Shown one piece after another: positions 33,515 to 42,652 of a stretch of DNA of 64,000 nt. A program made the position numbers and the translations under genes. The DNA is from Sagittula sp. P11 (GTDB lineage Bacteria; Pseudomonadota; Alphaproteobacteria; Rhodobacterales; Rhodobacteraceae). The first letter of the stretch is position 1. Every line of letters starts with the position of its first letter. The notes under the pieces are model-generated. The model was not told where the DNA came from and did not search any database. It saw only the letters and a list, made by a program, of their open reading frames with translations. The stretch spans positions 3,258,001-3,322,000 of the forward strand of contig NZ_CP021913.1 in the NCBI RefSeq assembly GCF_002814095.1. Direction: 5' to 3'.

Positions 33515-34920
33515 GGCAGCACGGCCCCGGGGTTCATGATTCCCGCCGGATCCAGCGCCGACTTGATCGCGCGCATCGCCGCGAGCTTCACGGGGTCCGT
33601 GTAGCGTGTCATGTCGTCCGTCTTCAGCCGCCCGATGCCGTGCTCTGCGCTGACCGAACCGCCCATCGCATGTGTCAGGTCGTGCACGCAGGACTTGATC
33701 GCCTCCCTCTGATGGGCGTGATCGGCGCGGGTGCGGCCTTCCAGGGGGAAGACGTTGAAGTGCAGGTTGCCGTCGCCAAGGTGCCCGAAGCAGTTGATGC
33801 GGAAGGTGTCCATGGCGTTCAGCGCCTCGGTCGCCTTCACGATGAAATCGGGAATCGCAGAGAGCGGCAGGGAGATGTCGTGGCTCGATATCGATCCGAT
33901 CCGGCGGTTGCCCTCCGGAATATGCTCGCGGACGTCCCAGAACTGCTGCGCCTGCGTGTCCGAGGAGGCGATGAGGCCGTCGTCCGACAGGCCACGGTCG
34001 AGCGCCTCGGCAAACAGCGTCTCGAGCGCGGCTGTCGGGTCTGCGCCGCGGCCAAGCCCGATCTCGATCAGAACGCACCATTCGGGCGGCGTCTCCCACG
34101 GGCGGCGGATCTCGGGCAGTTCAGAAGCGAGGAAGTCCATGCCCTGCCGGTGGATCAGCTCGAAGGCGGAGACGGTTTCGCCCAGCTGGTCGTGCGCCAG
34201 AGCCAGCAGATCGAGCGCCGCGCGCGGTGAGGGCACGGTCAGGAAGGCGGTGCCGGTGGACGCGGGGCGCGGCGAGAGGGCCAGGGAGGCCGCGGTGATG
34301 ACCCCCAGCGTCCCTTCTGCCCCGATCAGCAGGTGGCGGAGGTCGTAGCCCGTGTTGTCCTTGCGCAGGCGCCTGAGGCCATGCCAGACCGATCCGTCTG
34401 GCAGCACGGCCTCCAGCCCAAGCACCAGATTGCGGGCGTTGCCGTAGCGCAGGGTGTTGATCCCCCCGGCGTTGGTCGACAGCAGTCCACCCAGCCGCGC
34501 AGAACCCTTGGACGCCAGCGACAGCGGAAACAGCCGGTCAATGGCCTCTGCCGTATCGTGTATGTCGCTCAGGATGGCGCCCGCTTCGGCGATAAGCGTG
34601 TTTTCCTTCGGGTAGGTCGCGCGGATGGCGGTCATGCGTTCGAGCGACAGCACAAGCGGCTGGCCCTCCGGCGCGATCTGCCCGCCGACGAGGCCCGTAC
34701 CGCCGCCGTAGGGCACGATGCCGGTGCGTGTGGCGGCGCAGTGACGGACGATGGTGGCAACGTCGTCGGTGTTGCGGGGCAGGGCCACCCAGGTGGACGA
34801 TCCCTGCCAGCGGCCACGCGACTCTTCCAGGTAGCGTGGTTCTGCCCGGCGCAGCGTGTCATCGGGCAGCAGGGCGCGCAGCGTGTCCGCAAAGGCGTCA
34901 TCGGCGGGGGCGAGGGGCAT
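33511..34920 (-). CDS. FAD-binding oxidoreductase (GlcD/D-2-hydroxyacid dehydrogenase family)
   Basis: A 469-residue flavoprotein. The PCMH FAD domain contains IVPYGGGTGLVGG, LGGLLSTNAGGINTLRYGN and LIGAEGTLGVITAASLAL; the C-terminal FAD-oxidase domain has FGHLGDGNLHFN and SVSAEHGIGRLK, the metal-binding and active-site His motifs of D-lactate/D-2-hydroxyglutarate dehydrogenases. It oxidises a D-2-hydroxyacid and passes electrons to a quinone or electron-transfer flavoprotein. The start at 34920 (MPLAPADDAF) is nearer the family N-terminus than the upstream alternative. Confidence 0.87.
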   Translation of the reverse strand: MPLAPADDAFADTLRALLPDDTLRRAEPRYLEESRGRWQGSSTWVALPRNTDDVATIVRHCAATRTGIVPYGGGTGLVGGQIAPEGQPLVLSLERMTAIRATYPKENTLIAEAGAILSDIHDTAEAIDRLFPLSLASKGSARLGGLLSTNAGGINTLRYGNARNLVLGLEAVLPDGSVWHGLRRLRKDNTGYDLRHLLIGAEGTLGVITAASLALSPRPASTGTAFLTVPSPRAALDLLALAHDQLGETVSAFELIHRQGMDFLASELPEIRRPWETPPEWCVLIEIGLGRGADPTAALETLFAEALDRGLSDDGLIASSDTQAQQFWDVREHIPEGNRRIGSISSHDISLPLSAIPDFIVKATEALNAMDTFRINCFGHLGDGNLHFNVFPLEGRTRADHAHQREAIKSCVHDLTHAMGGSVSAEHGIGRLKTDDMTRYTDPVKLAAMRAIKSALDPAGIMNPGAVLP

Positions 34921-34986
34921 GGCGGTCTCCTTCCGTCGTCGCCTCAGCCTGTCCCCCATGCGGGCGGGTTTATCAAGGGGCGGATG

Positions 34987-35808
34987 TCATTCGCGGAGCC
35001 ACTCCGGCCGCAGCACGACAACCGTCGGGCGGGAGGGCAGGGTGCGCAGGCTGACCTCCATCGACGAGGAGTCGCGCCGGTCGATGGTGAAGGTCTCGCC
35101 GATCTGGGTCAGGAAGGACTCCAGCCCGTAGTCCGAGAACCAGTGCATCGGAATCACCACCGAGGACTTCAGCCGTTCCAGCATGGGTACCACGCGGGAC
35201 AGCGGCAGGGTCATGCCGCCATCGACAGCCACCATAACCACGTCGAGCCGCCCGAGCGCGGCGAACTGTTCGTCGGTGGGGATGTGATGGAGGTGGCCGA
35301 GGTGGCCGATGCACAGGCCCTCGACCTCGAAGACGAAGATGGAATTGCCCTTCTCCTCCATCCCGCCATAGCCGGAACGGATGTTGGTCGACACGTTGCG
35401 GACGAGCATCTCGCCGAGGTCCAGGTAATGGTCGATCCCGGTGCCGAAGGGTTCGCCCCAGCCAGGCAGGACGTGCGGGATGGCCGGGTCGGGGTTTGCC
35501 GTCCAGTGGGTGCTGTGGGCGTGGTTCATGGTCACGATGTCCGGGATCAGGGGCACGTTGCCGATGAAGCCGGTGAAATCGGTAACCGCGGTCAGGCCGC
35601 CCTGCGTCTGTAGCAGGAAACTGGCATGAGAGAGGTAGTGCAGGCGCACGGAGTAATCGGGGACGGGTTCGGTCCAGGACGCCTTGTGCAGGTATTCGAG
35701 CCCCGGTGCGGCGTCGGCGATGGCGATGCAGTGCGACGGGCGGCGCTGGTCCTGCGCCATGGCGGAGGTGGCGGCAACGGCGAGGAAGGCGATGGCAAGG
35801 CGGATCAT
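34987..35808 (-). CDS. Secreted metallo-beta-lactamase-fold protein, UlaG-like
   Basis: A 273-residue protein with a signal peptide (IRLAIAFLAVAATSAMA) and a UlaG-like fold: LHYLSHASFLLQT, the metal motif NHAHSTH (H96, H98, H101), IGHLGHLHH (second-site His) and MHWFS near the end. The motif is HxHxTH rather than HxHxDH, so the second metal site may be altered. Periplasmic location is predicted. Substrate unknown. The open frame continues upstream, but ATG 35808 begins the signal peptide. Confidence 0.8.
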   Translation of the reverse strand: MIRLAIAFLAVAATSAMAQDQRRPSHCIAIADAAPGLEYLHKASWTEPVPDYSVRLHYLSHASFLLQTQGGLTAVTDFTGFIGNVPLIPDIVTMNHAHSTHWTANPDPAIPHVLPGWGEPFGTGIDHYLDLGEMLVRNVSTNIRSGYGGMEEKGNSIFVFEVEGLCIGHLGHLHHIPTDEQFAALGRLDVVMVAVDGGMTLPLSRVVPMLERLKSSVVIPMHWFSDYGLESFLTQIGETFTIDRRDSSSMEVSLRTLPSRPTVVVLRPEWLRE

Positions 35809-35834
35809 GAACGTCTCCTGGCTCCGGGAAGGGA

Positions 35835-35852
35835 GTCGGAGTGAACTCCGAC
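35835..35852. repeat. Palindrome upstream of the MBL-fold gene
   Basis: GTCGGAGT-GA-ACTCCGAC, a perfect 8-bp inverted repeat with 2-nt centre, followed by CTAC. It lies 26 bp upstream of the gene and may be an operator or a dispersed palindromic repeat. Confidence 0.5.
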
Positions 35853-35988
35853 CTACGCGGGGCCAGCGCCAAGTCGAAGGCAAGGCACCGACCTGCCGGT
35901 CAGCCTAGCCTGAGAGCCGCGTTCGCCAAAGCGTGCAGAGCCGCCAGACGGCGCCCATGCGTTCACAACGGCTTGATCTGCAGGTGAA

Positions 35989-36573
35989 CTAGCCGACCGT
36001 CGTCTTGCCGCGCCGGTCGCTGCGCAGGCAGGCATAGAGGACGTGGGTCCGCCAGCGCCCGTTGATCTGCAGGTAGCTCTGCGCCACGCCCTCGTACTTG
36101 AAGCCGGACCGTTCGAGCAGCCCGCGCGAGGCCGCGTTCTCGGGAAGGCAGGCCGCTTCGAGGCGGCTGAGCCCCAGGCGTTCGAAGGCGTGATGGGTGA
36201 CGGCGGCGATCGCCTCTGCCATGTAGCCGTTTCGCGCGTAGGGCTGGCCCGTCCAGTAACCGAGCGTGCCGGCCTGCGCGGGGCCGCGCCGGATATTGTC
36301 GAGCGTGATTGCGCCCACCAGTGCTTCGTCGTCGCGCCGGATCAGGAACAGCGGCACCGCCGTCCCGCCGTTGATCGAGCGCGATGCCCAGTAGACGCGG
36401 TTCGTGAAGGCCTTGCGCGACAGGTGGTCGGCGGCCCATGTCGGTTCCCATGGTGCAAGGAAGCCCCTGCTTCCCGACCGCAGCGTCTGCCAGGGCGTGT
36501 AGTCGGAATGCATGGGGGGGCGCAGTGTGAGACGTTCCGTCTCGATCCGGAGCTTCCGCCGGAAAGAGAGCAT
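35989..36573 (-). CDS. GNAT N-acetyltransferase, RimJ/RimL type
   Basis: A 194-residue protein: IETERLTLRPP near the start, the acetyl-CoA-binding strand and loop GTLGYWTGQPYARNGYMAEAI, and RLEAACLPENAASRGLLERSGFKYEG, all standard for the RimJ/RimL group that acetylates protein N-termini or small amines. The ATG overlaps the M16 peptidase stop by 1 bp (TGATG). It is the last gene of the long minus-strand run from ctaC. Confidence 0.88.
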   Translation of the reverse strand: MLSFRRKLRIETERLTLRPPMHSDYTPWQTLRSGSRGFLAPWEPTWAADHLSRKAFTNRVYWASRSINGGTAVPLFLIRRDDEALVGAITLDNIRRGPAQAGTLGYWTGQPYARNGYMAEAIAAVTHHAFERLGLSRLEAACLPENAASRGLLERSGFKYEGVAQSYLQINGRWRTHVLYACLRSDRRGKTTVG

Positions 36574-37835
36574 CACGCAGCCCGCCGTGCCTGCAGTTGT
36601 TCCAGGGTGGGCGCGCTGTCGACGGGGCCATACAGGGCCAGCGCCGCCGCGGATTGCGCGGCCTGCGCTTCGGCAAAGGCGAGCACGCCCTCGCGCGTGA
36701 CCGCGTCGATGCGGGCGACCGTCTCTTCGATCGGCGGCACCTTCCCCCAGATCTGCACCATGCGTGCCATGCGCTCGGCCCGGCTGGACGGGCTTTCGAG
36801 CCCCATCAGCAGCCCGGCCTTCATCTGGGCGCGGGCGCGCTCGATCTCGGCATCCGACATGGTGTCTGCCGCGCGCTTCATCTCGTCCACGGTCAGGTCC
36901 AGCAGTTCGCCCATCTCGTCGCCGGAGGTGCCGGCGTAGATCGTCGTCATCCCGGTGTCGGCGTAGGCGCCGGACTGGGCGAAGATGGTGTAGCACAGCC
37001 CGCGCTTCTCGCGGATCTCCTGGAACAGGCGTGAGGACATGCCGCCGCCAAGCGCGATGGCGTAGATCTGCGCGGTGTAGAACCCGGGGTCCCTGTAACC
37101 CGGAGCCTCGAAGGCGAGCGCCATGTGCGCCTGTTCGAGGTCCTTGACCCGCCGCATCTCGCCGCCGTGGAACCGGGCGCCGTCGGCGTTCCGGCCGGGG
37201 CGGGGGGACAGGCTGCCGAAAAGACCCTCGGCCTGCTTCACCAGCGCGTCGTGATCGACGGCACCGGCGGCAGAGAGGATCATCTGGCCGGGGCCGTAGT
37301 GCTCCTCGACGAAGCGTTGGAGGTCCGAGCGGGAGAACCCCTCGACCCGGGCCGCCTCGCCGAGGATCGTCCGGCCGATGGGCTGATCGGGATAGGCCTT
37401 TTCCTGCAGCCAGTCGAAGATGATGTCGTCCGGCGTGTCATGCGCCTGGCCGATTTCCTGAAGGATGACGTGGCGCTCCGTGTCGATCTCCCTCTCGTCG
37501 AAGACCGGGTTGAGCAGGATGTCGGCCAACACATCGACCGCCAGCGCGGTGTCGGCCTTAAGGACGCGGGCGTAATAGGCCGTGACCTCGCGCGAGGTAT
37601 AGGCGTTGATGTAGCCGCCCACGTCCTCGATGGCTTCGGCGATCTGCAGCGCGCTGCGCCGCTTTGTGCCCTTGAACGCCATGTGTTCGAGGAAATGCGC
37701 AATGCCGTTCTGTTCCACGCGTTCGTGCCGTCCGCCCGCCGTCACCCAGAGACCGAGCGCGGCGGATTGAAGGCCGGGCATCTTCTCGGTGACGATGCGA
37801 AGCCCGTTGGACAGCGTGGAAATCTGGACGGTCAC
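36573..37835 (-). CDS. M16 family zinc peptidase (processing-peptidase-like)
   Basis: A 420-residue protein with the inverted zinc motif HFLEH (H47, E50, H51) and the distal ligand E127, 76 residues later, both intact, so it is the catalytic type. The second half has the inactive M16C domain (FEAPGYRDPGFYTAQIYAIALGGGMSSRLFQEIREKRGLCYTI). Homologues are closest to mitochondrial processing peptidase beta; in bacteria the substrate is usually unknown. It overlaps thrC (ATGA) and the GNAT gene, so translation is coupled through all three. Confidence 0.92.
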   Translation of the reverse strand: MTVQISTLSNGLRIVTEKMPGLQSAALGLWVTAGGRHERVEQNGIAHFLEHMAFKGTKRRSALQIAEAIEDVGGYINAYTSREVTAYYARVLKADTALAVDVLADILLNPVFDEREIDTERHVILQEIGQAHDTPDDIIFDWLQEKAYPDQPIGRTILGEAARVEGFSRSDLQRFVEEHYGPGQMILSAAGAVDHDALVKQAEGLFGSLSPRPGRNADGARFHGGEMRRVKDLEQAHMALAFEAPGYRDPGFYTAQIYAIALGGGMSSRLFQEIREKRGLCYTIFAQSGAYADTGMTTIYAGTSGDEMGELLDLTVDEMKRAADTMSDAEIERARAQMKAGLLMGLESPSSRAERMARMVQIWGKVPPIEETVARIDAVTREGVLAFAEAQAAQSAAALALYGPVDSAPTLEQLQARRAA

Positions 37836-39220
37836 TTGGTGATACGCTCCTGAATAAGGTTTTCGAGGGCGGACAGGTCGTTGGCCACGCGGGTCAACCG
37901 TTCCGAACGCTCATACAGGTCAGCCATGCGATTTGGAAGAGGGGGACGAATACCCGTGGCCTTTTCAACGGCATCCGGGAACTTGGCCGGGTGCGCGGTG
38001 GCCAGCGTGATCATCGGCGTCTTCGGATCGCGCTGGTCCTCTGCCACGCGGACGCCTATCGCGGAATGCGGGCACAGGAGTTCCCCCATCGTGGCCTGCG
38101 CCAGGCGGATGGTGTCCAGCGTCTCCTCCTCTGACACGCGGCCGGAGTCGAAGTGTTCGCGCAGGGCCTGAAGCGCGCCCTGGCTCACGTTGAAGCCGCC
38201 TGCCTTCAGTTCGTCCATCAGCTGCGCCACCGCCGCACCGTCGCGGTCGTAGGCGTCGAAGAGGGCACGCTCGAAGTTGCTGCTGACCTGGATGTCCATC
38301 GACGGGCTGATCGAGGGATGGACTTCGGAGGTCTGGTAGTCGCCCGACGTCAGGCAGCGGTGCAGGATGTCGTTCTGGTTCGTCGCCACAACCAGCCGGT
38401 CGATGGGCAGGCCCATGCGCTTGGCGATGTAGCCCGCGAAGATGTCGCCGAAGTTGCCGGTGGGCACGGTGAAGCTGACTTTGCGGTCCGGGGCGCCGAG
38501 GCTGACGGCGGCGGAGAAGTAGTAGACGACCTGCGCCAGCACGCGCGCCCAGTTGATCGAGTTCACGCCGGCCAGCCGAACGCCGTCGCGGAACTCGAAG
38601 TGGTTGAACATGTCCTTCAGCCGCGCCTGGCAATCGTCGAAGTGGCCGTCCAGCGCCAGTGCGTGCACGTTGGCCTCGGGCGGTGTGGTCATCTGGCGGC
38701 GCTGCACCTCGGACACCCGGCCATGCGGGTAGAGGATGAAGACGTCGACATTGTCGAGCCCCTTGAACGCCTCGATAGCGGCCGAGCCCGTATCGCCCGA
38801 CGTGGCGCCGACGATGGTCACACGCTCGCCCCTCCGCTCCAGCGCCTCCTGGAAGAGCTGGCCGATGAGTTGCATGGCGAAGTCCTTGAAGGCCAGCGTC
38901 GGCCCGTGGAACAGCTCAAGCAGGAAGTGGTTCGGTGCCAGCTGCACCAGCGGCGCTCGGGCGTTGTGACCGAAACCTGCGTAGGCCTTGGCGATCAGGT
39001 CGGCAAAGACCTCGTCGGTGAACCCGTCGCCCACGAAGGGCCGCATCACGCGGAAGGCGGTTTCCTCGTAGCTGAGACCTTCCAGCGCGCGGATGTCGTC
39101 GGCGGACATCTGGGGAATGGTCTCCGGCACGTAGAGGCCGCCGTCACGGGCGAGGCCGGACAGCATGGCTTCTTCGAATGACAGGGCCGGGGCCTGGCCT
39201 CGGGTGGAGATGTAACGCAT
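37832..39220 (-). CDS. thrC: Threonine synthase
   Basis: A 462-residue PLP enzyme making threonine from O-phosphohomoserine. The Schiff-base lysine is K112 in GPTLAFKDFAMQ, the phosphate loop GATSGDTGSAAIEAF follows, and FTVPTGNFGDIFAGY is the third conserved block. It lies directly behind surf1 (1-bp gap) and overlaps the M16 gene. The start MRYISTRG matches the usual N-terminus. Confidence 0.95.
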   Translation of the reverse strand: MRYISTRGQAPALSFEEAMLSGLARDGGLYVPETIPQMSADDIRALEGLSYEETAFRVMRPFVGDGFTDEVFADLIAKAYAGFGHNARAPLVQLAPNHFLLELFHGPTLAFKDFAMQLIGQLFQEALERRGERVTIVGATSGDTGSAAIEAFKGLDNVDVFILYPHGRVSEVQRRQMTTPPEANVHALALDGHFDDCQARLKDMFNHFEFRDGVRLAGVNSINWARVLAQVVYYFSAAVSLGAPDRKVSFTVPTGNFGDIFAGYIAKRMGLPIDRLVVATNQNDILHRCLTSGDYQTSEVHPSISPSMDIQVSSNFERALFDAYDRDGAAVAQLMDELKAGGFNVSQGALQALREHFDSGRVSEEETLDTIRLAQATMGELLCPHSAIGVRVAEDQRDPKTPMITLATAHPAKFPDAVEKATGIRPPLPNRMADLYERSERLTRVANDLSALENLIQERITK

Positions 39221-39221
39221 G

Positions 39222-39896
39222 TCAGTCGGTGCCTTTCGCGATACGGCGCAGCCATACGCCGGTCATGAGGAGCCAAACCGCGGCCAGAGAGAACCACGTG
39301 ATGGCGTATTGCAGATGATCGTTGGGAATGCCGGAGGTGTCCACGGGCAGCGGATCGACGGCGTCGTCCGCCGGATCCAGACTGCGGGCAATGACCAGTA
39401 GCGGCTCCGTGTCCAGCGCCTCGGACATGGGGCCGATGTCACGGGCGAACCATGTGTCGTCGTCCGGGTCGTTGTCGGGGGTGGAGGAGTTGCGGTCGTC
39501 CGGCCAGTGCAGGTTGCCGGTCAGCCGGGTGGAGCCCGCATACAACGGCGCGTCCTTTTGATCGATCGGGGTGAAGCCGCGATCCACCAGGAGACGACGC
39601 CCGTCGTCGGTGGTGAAGGGGGAGATGACCCGCCAGCCCGCGCCGCGCAGCTTTGCCGAGACGAGGACGTGCAGCGCCTCCGCGCCGATCTCGCCCGACA
39701 GTTCCACGGGCTGATAGCGCTGTGCCGTGGGGTCGACCATGACGGGCAGGGGCTGCGCGGGTCCGGAGATCGTTGCCTCCATGTCGGCGAGCAGGCCCTC
39801 TTTCCAGTCCAGGCGCTGCATCTGCCATGTGCCCAGCCACAGCAGGATCGCGCATCCGGCGATGCCGATCAGCAGGGGGGCGAGGTAGCGTGTCAC
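39222..39896 (-). CDS. SURF1 family oxidase assembly protein
   Basis: A 224-residue protein with the SURF1 layout: an N-terminal helix followed by LGTWQMQRLDWKE, a periplasmic domain with LVDRGFTPIDQ, and a C-terminal helix YAITWFSLAAVWLLMTGVWL. SURF1 helps haem a insertion into subunit I of aa3 oxidase. It follows ctaE; a terminator-like hairpin ends 21 bp before its ATG and may reduce read-through. Confidence 0.9.
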   Translation of the reverse strand: MTRYLAPLLIGIAGCAILLWLGTWQMQRLDWKEGLLADMEATISGPAQPLPVMVDPTAQRYQPVELSGEIGAEALHVLVSAKLRGAGWRVISPFTTDDGRRLLVDRGFTPIDQKDAPLYAGSTRLTGNLHWPDDRNSSTPDNDPDDDTWFARDIGPMSEALDTEPLLVIARSLDPADDAVDPLPVDTSGIPNDHLQYAITWFSLAAVWLLMTGVWLRRIAKGTD

Positions 39897-39916
39897 ATGC
39901 GTCTCCGGAAACGGAA

Positions 39917-39942
39917 AAGGCGCGCCCGGTGGGGCGCGCCTT
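39917..39942 (-). terminator. Hairpin between ctaE and surf1
   Basis: AAGGCGCGCCC / GGGCGCGCCTT, an 11-bp perfect stem with 4-nt loop, then TTCCG on the minus strand. The short T-run makes it a weak terminator or attenuator. Confidence 0.65.
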
Positions 39943-39992
39943 GGTTTACCGCGTGAGGCGTCGAGCGCAAGCCCTGTGGCCGTCGAGGAGGC

Positions 39993-40799
39993 TCAACCGC
40001 CCCAGATGTAGACCGCTGCGAAGAGGAACAGCCACACCACGTCGACGAAGTGCCAGTACCAGGCGGCCGCCTCGAACCCGAGGTGGTTTTCCGGGGTGAA
40101 GTGGCCGCGGTAGACGCGCAGCAGGCAGATGAACAGGAAGATCGTGCCGATGATCACGTGCGCGCCGTGGAAGCCGGTCGCCATGAAGAAGTTGGCGCCG
40201 TAGATGTTCCCGGAGAAGCCGAACGCCGCGTGGCTGTATTCATACGCCTGAAGGGCGGTGAACAGCAGGCCGAGGACGACGGCGATGATCAGGCCCTGCT
40301 TGATCTCGTCGCGGCGGTTGCCGTGGACCAGCGCGTGGTGCGCCCAGGTCGCGGCACAGCCGGAGCACAGCAGGATCAGCGTGTTGATCAGCGGAAGGTG
40401 CCAGGGGTCGAACGTCTCGATTCCCGCCGGCGGCCAGACACCGTCGACAGCCGGGCTCATGCCGTTCGGGTCGATCGGGTAGATCGCGTGCTTGAAGAAG
40501 CTCCAGAACCACGCGAAGAAGAACATCACCTCCGACATGATGAACAGGATGAAGCCGTAACGCAGGCCGATCAGCACGACGGGTGTGTGGTCGCCGACCA
40601 GGTTCTCCTTCACGGTTTCGCTCCACCAGCCGAACATGGTGTAGAGGACGCCGACAAAGCCGATGAGGAACATCCACATCGTGATGTCCTTCATCCACAG
40701 CACCGCGCCGAAGAGCATGATGAACCCGGCCACTGCGCCCAGGAAAGGCCAGATGGAGGGGTTCAGAATGTGGTAGTCGTGGTTCTTAGCATGCGCCAT
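39993..40799 (-). CDS. ctaE: Cytochrome c oxidase subunit III
   Basis: A 268-residue protein with seven predicted helices. [18 protein letters not shown] opens it, [17 protein letters not shown] and [16 protein letters not shown] lie in the middle, and [47 protein letters not shown] is the subunit III hallmark with the conserved WHFVD. It is part of the aa3-type terminal oxidase in the inner membrane. Subunit I (ctaD) is not in the window. Confidence 0.96.
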   Translation of the reverse strand: MAHAKNHDYHILNPSIWPFLGAVAGFIMLFGAVLWMKDITMWMFLIGFVGVLYTMFGWWSETVKENLVGDHTPVVLIGLRYGFILFIMSEVMFFFAWFWSFFKHAIYPIDPNGMSPAVDGVWPPAGIETFDPWHLPLINTLILLCSGCAATWAHHALVHGNRRDEIKQGLIIAVVLGLLFTALQAYEYSHAAFGFSGNIYGANFFMATGFHGAHVIIGTIFLFICLLRVYRGHFTPENHLGFEAAAWYWHFVDVVWLFLFAAVYIWGG

Positions 40800-40818
40800 G
40801 GCAATCCCTCGTTAGGCG

Positions 40819-41433
40819 TTAGTTCACGGATGCTTTCGCATCGGTCTTATCGTCGATGCCGGGGGCATCGCCAGTGATATCGAGCGCGGCCTGCGTTTCT
40901 TCGGGCAGGTCGATCTCGTAGAAGGTGTAGGACAGCGTGATATGCTTGGTGTACTTCGCGTCGCGGTCGTCGACGATCTCGGGGTCGACGAAGAAGCTGA
41001 CCGGCATCTCGACGCGTTCGCCGGGCATCAGGACCTGCTCGGTGAAGCAGAAGCACTCGATCTTGTTGAAATAGCCGCCTGCCTGGTAGGGCGCCACGTT
41101 GTAAGTGGCCTGACCGGCGACCGGGTGGTCGGTCGGGTTGTAGGCCTCGTAGAACGCCAGCCCCTCTTCGCCGATGCGGACGGTCATCTCGGTCTGCATG
41201 GGCTTGAACTCCCACGGCATCCCGCGGTCCTTCGAGGCGTCGAACTTGATCTTGATGGTGCGGTCGAGGATGTCGCGCTTGGCCGAGGCTTCGGCGACCT
41301 GCGTGGTTCCGCCAAAGCCGGTGACGCGGCAGAACCAGTTGTAGAACGGCACCGAGGCCCAGGCCATCGCGCCCATGAAGACAACGACGCCGAGCGTCTG
41401 GAAAAGGGTCTTGGTCTTTGGATCAATTGCCAT
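40819..41433 (-). CDS. ctaG: Cytochrome c oxidase assembly protein CtaG (Cox11 type)
   Basis: A 204-residue protein with one N-terminal helix ([26 protein letters not shown]) and a periplasmic immunoglobulin-like domain with the copper-binding CFCF in [18 protein letters not shown], then [10 protein letters not shown]. It delivers copper to the CuB site of subunit I. It overlaps the preceding small gene by 11 bp. Confidence 0.94.
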   Translation of the reverse strand: MAIDPKTKTLFQTLGVVVFMGAMAWASVPFYNWFCRVTGFGGTTQVAEASAKRDILDRTIKIKFDASKDRGMPWEFKPMQTEMTVRIGEEGLAFYEAYNPTDHPVAGQATYNVAPYQAGGYFNKIECFCFTEQVLMPGERVEMPVSFFVDPEIVDDRDAKYTKHITLSYTFYEIDLPEETQAALDITGDAPGIDDKTDAKASVN

Positions 41434-41602
41434 TGCCGTCTCCCTGTGTTGCCGCAGCCGGTTGCATCTGGAAGTCGCCGCGGTTGATCTTCACCATGGT
41501 CATTCCGAAGACGATCACGATGAACGCACCCAGCACCAGCCCGACACCGATGTTGCGGGATCGGCGGCGCTTGTGAAGCTCGTGTTCGCGGCTGATGCTC
41601 AT
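41423..41602 (-). CDS. Small membrane protein of the oxidase operon (CoxF-like)
   Basis: A 59-residue protein: a basic N-terminus [17 protein letters not shown], one transmembrane helix [20 protein letters not shown], and a short tail. Single-helix proteins at this position between ctaB and ctaG are common in Rhodobacteraceae; they are thought to accompany oxidase assembly, but the role is not established. It overlaps ctaB by 4 bp (ATGA) and ctaG by 11 bp, so all three are co-translated. Confidence 0.85.
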   Translation of the reverse strand: MSISREHELHKRRRSRNIGVGLVLGAFIVIVFGMTMVKINRGDFQMQPAAATQGDGNGN

Positions 41603-42558
41603 GACAGCACCCCGAAGCGTTCGAGCCCTGCGTCCACGAGGATCGCGCCGAAGTGGGCGAAGAGGTAGAGCAGGGACAGCTTGAAGAACGCCTTTTCGGC
41701 CTTGAAGTTGTCGGCCTCCGAGGCGGCTTCGTCGCGGCGCCAGATGGTCCACGCGCCTTTCAGGAACAGCGCGTTCAGCACGATGGCGGTGGCGAGGTAG
41801 ACCGGCCCGCCAACCTGCGTGAAGCCCAGCCCGATGGCAAAGGCGGCCAGCAGGACGGTGTAGACGAGGATGTGCGTGCGGGTCGACTTTCGGCCGTGGG
41901 TGACAGTCAGCATCGGCACGGTGGCATTGTCGTAGTCCATGCGGACGAACAGCGCGAGCGCCCAGAAGTGCGGCGGCGTCCAGAGGAAGGTCAGGCAGAA
42001 CATGAGAACGGAGGCGGTGGAGACCTCGCCGGTGGCGGCGGCCCAGCCGATCATCGGGGGGAAGGCCCCGGCGGCGCCGCCGATCACGATGTTCTGGGGT
42101 GTCGAGCGCTTGAGCCACATCGTGTAGATCACGACGTAGAAGAAGATGGTGAAGGCCAGCAGGGATGCGGCCAGCCAGTTGGTCGCGAGGCCGAGGAAGA
42201 CGACGGCAAAGGCGGAAAGCGTCAGGCCGATGGCCAGCGCGTCTTCACGGTCGACCTTGCCCGCGGGGATCGGACGCTTGGCGGTGCGCTTCATCAGTGC
42301 GTCGATGTCCGAGTCGTACCACATGTTCAGGGCGCCGGACGCACCGCCGCCGATGGCGATGAACAGCACCGCGCAGAAGCCGAGGAACGGGTGGATCGCC
42401 ACGGGCGCGGCAAGCAGGCCGACGAAGGCGGTGAACACCACAAGCGTCATAACACGCGGCTTGAGCAGCGCGAAATAGTCGCCGAACTGCGCTTCCTGCG
42501 AGTCGGCCCGCATCTCGGTGCCCATCTGGGTGCGTGTTTCGAAGCTGGCGTCGCTCAT
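41599..42558 (-). CDS. ctaB: Protohaem IX farnesyltransferase (haem O synthase)
   Basis: A 319-residue UbiA-family enzyme with about eight helices. The prenyl-diphosphate motif [21 protein letters not shown] and the second Asp-rich loop ([19 protein letters not shown]) are intact. It makes haem O, the precursor of haem A for the oxidase. ATG 42558 has AGGAG at 5-nt spacing; the upstream ATG at 42582 lacks a ribosome-binding site. Confidence 0.95.
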   Translation of the reverse strand: MSDASFETRTQMGTEMRADSQEAQFGDYFALLKPRVMTLVVFTAFVGLLAAPVAIHPFLGFCAVLFIAIGGGASGALNMWYDSDIDALMKRTAKRPIPAGKVDREDALAIGLTLSAFAVVFLGLATNWLAASLLAFTIFFYVVIYTMWLKRSTPQNIVIGGAAGAFPPMIGWAAATGEVSTASVLMFCLTFLWTPPHFWALALFVRMDYDNATVPMLTVTHGRKSTRTHILVYTVLLAAFAIGLGFTQVGGPVYLATAIVLNALFLKGAWTIWRRDEAASEADNFKAEKAFFKLSLLYLFAHFGAILVDAGLERFGVLS

Positions 42559-42597
42559 GTCGGCTCCTGCCTGAAGTGCCATGGTCGGTTTGGTGCA

Positions 42598-42627
42598 GCG
42601 CAGGCCGGGAGCGGTCCCGGCCTGCGC
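42598..42627. repeat. Strong hairpin between ctaC and ctaB
   Basis: GCGCAGGCCGGGA / TCCCGGCCTGCGC, a 13-bp perfect stem with 4-nt loop and no T-run on either side. It is more likely an mRNA stability or processing element than a terminator. Confidence 0.7.
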
Positions 42628-42652
42628 ATCATGTCTATGTCGCCGGGGGCGA

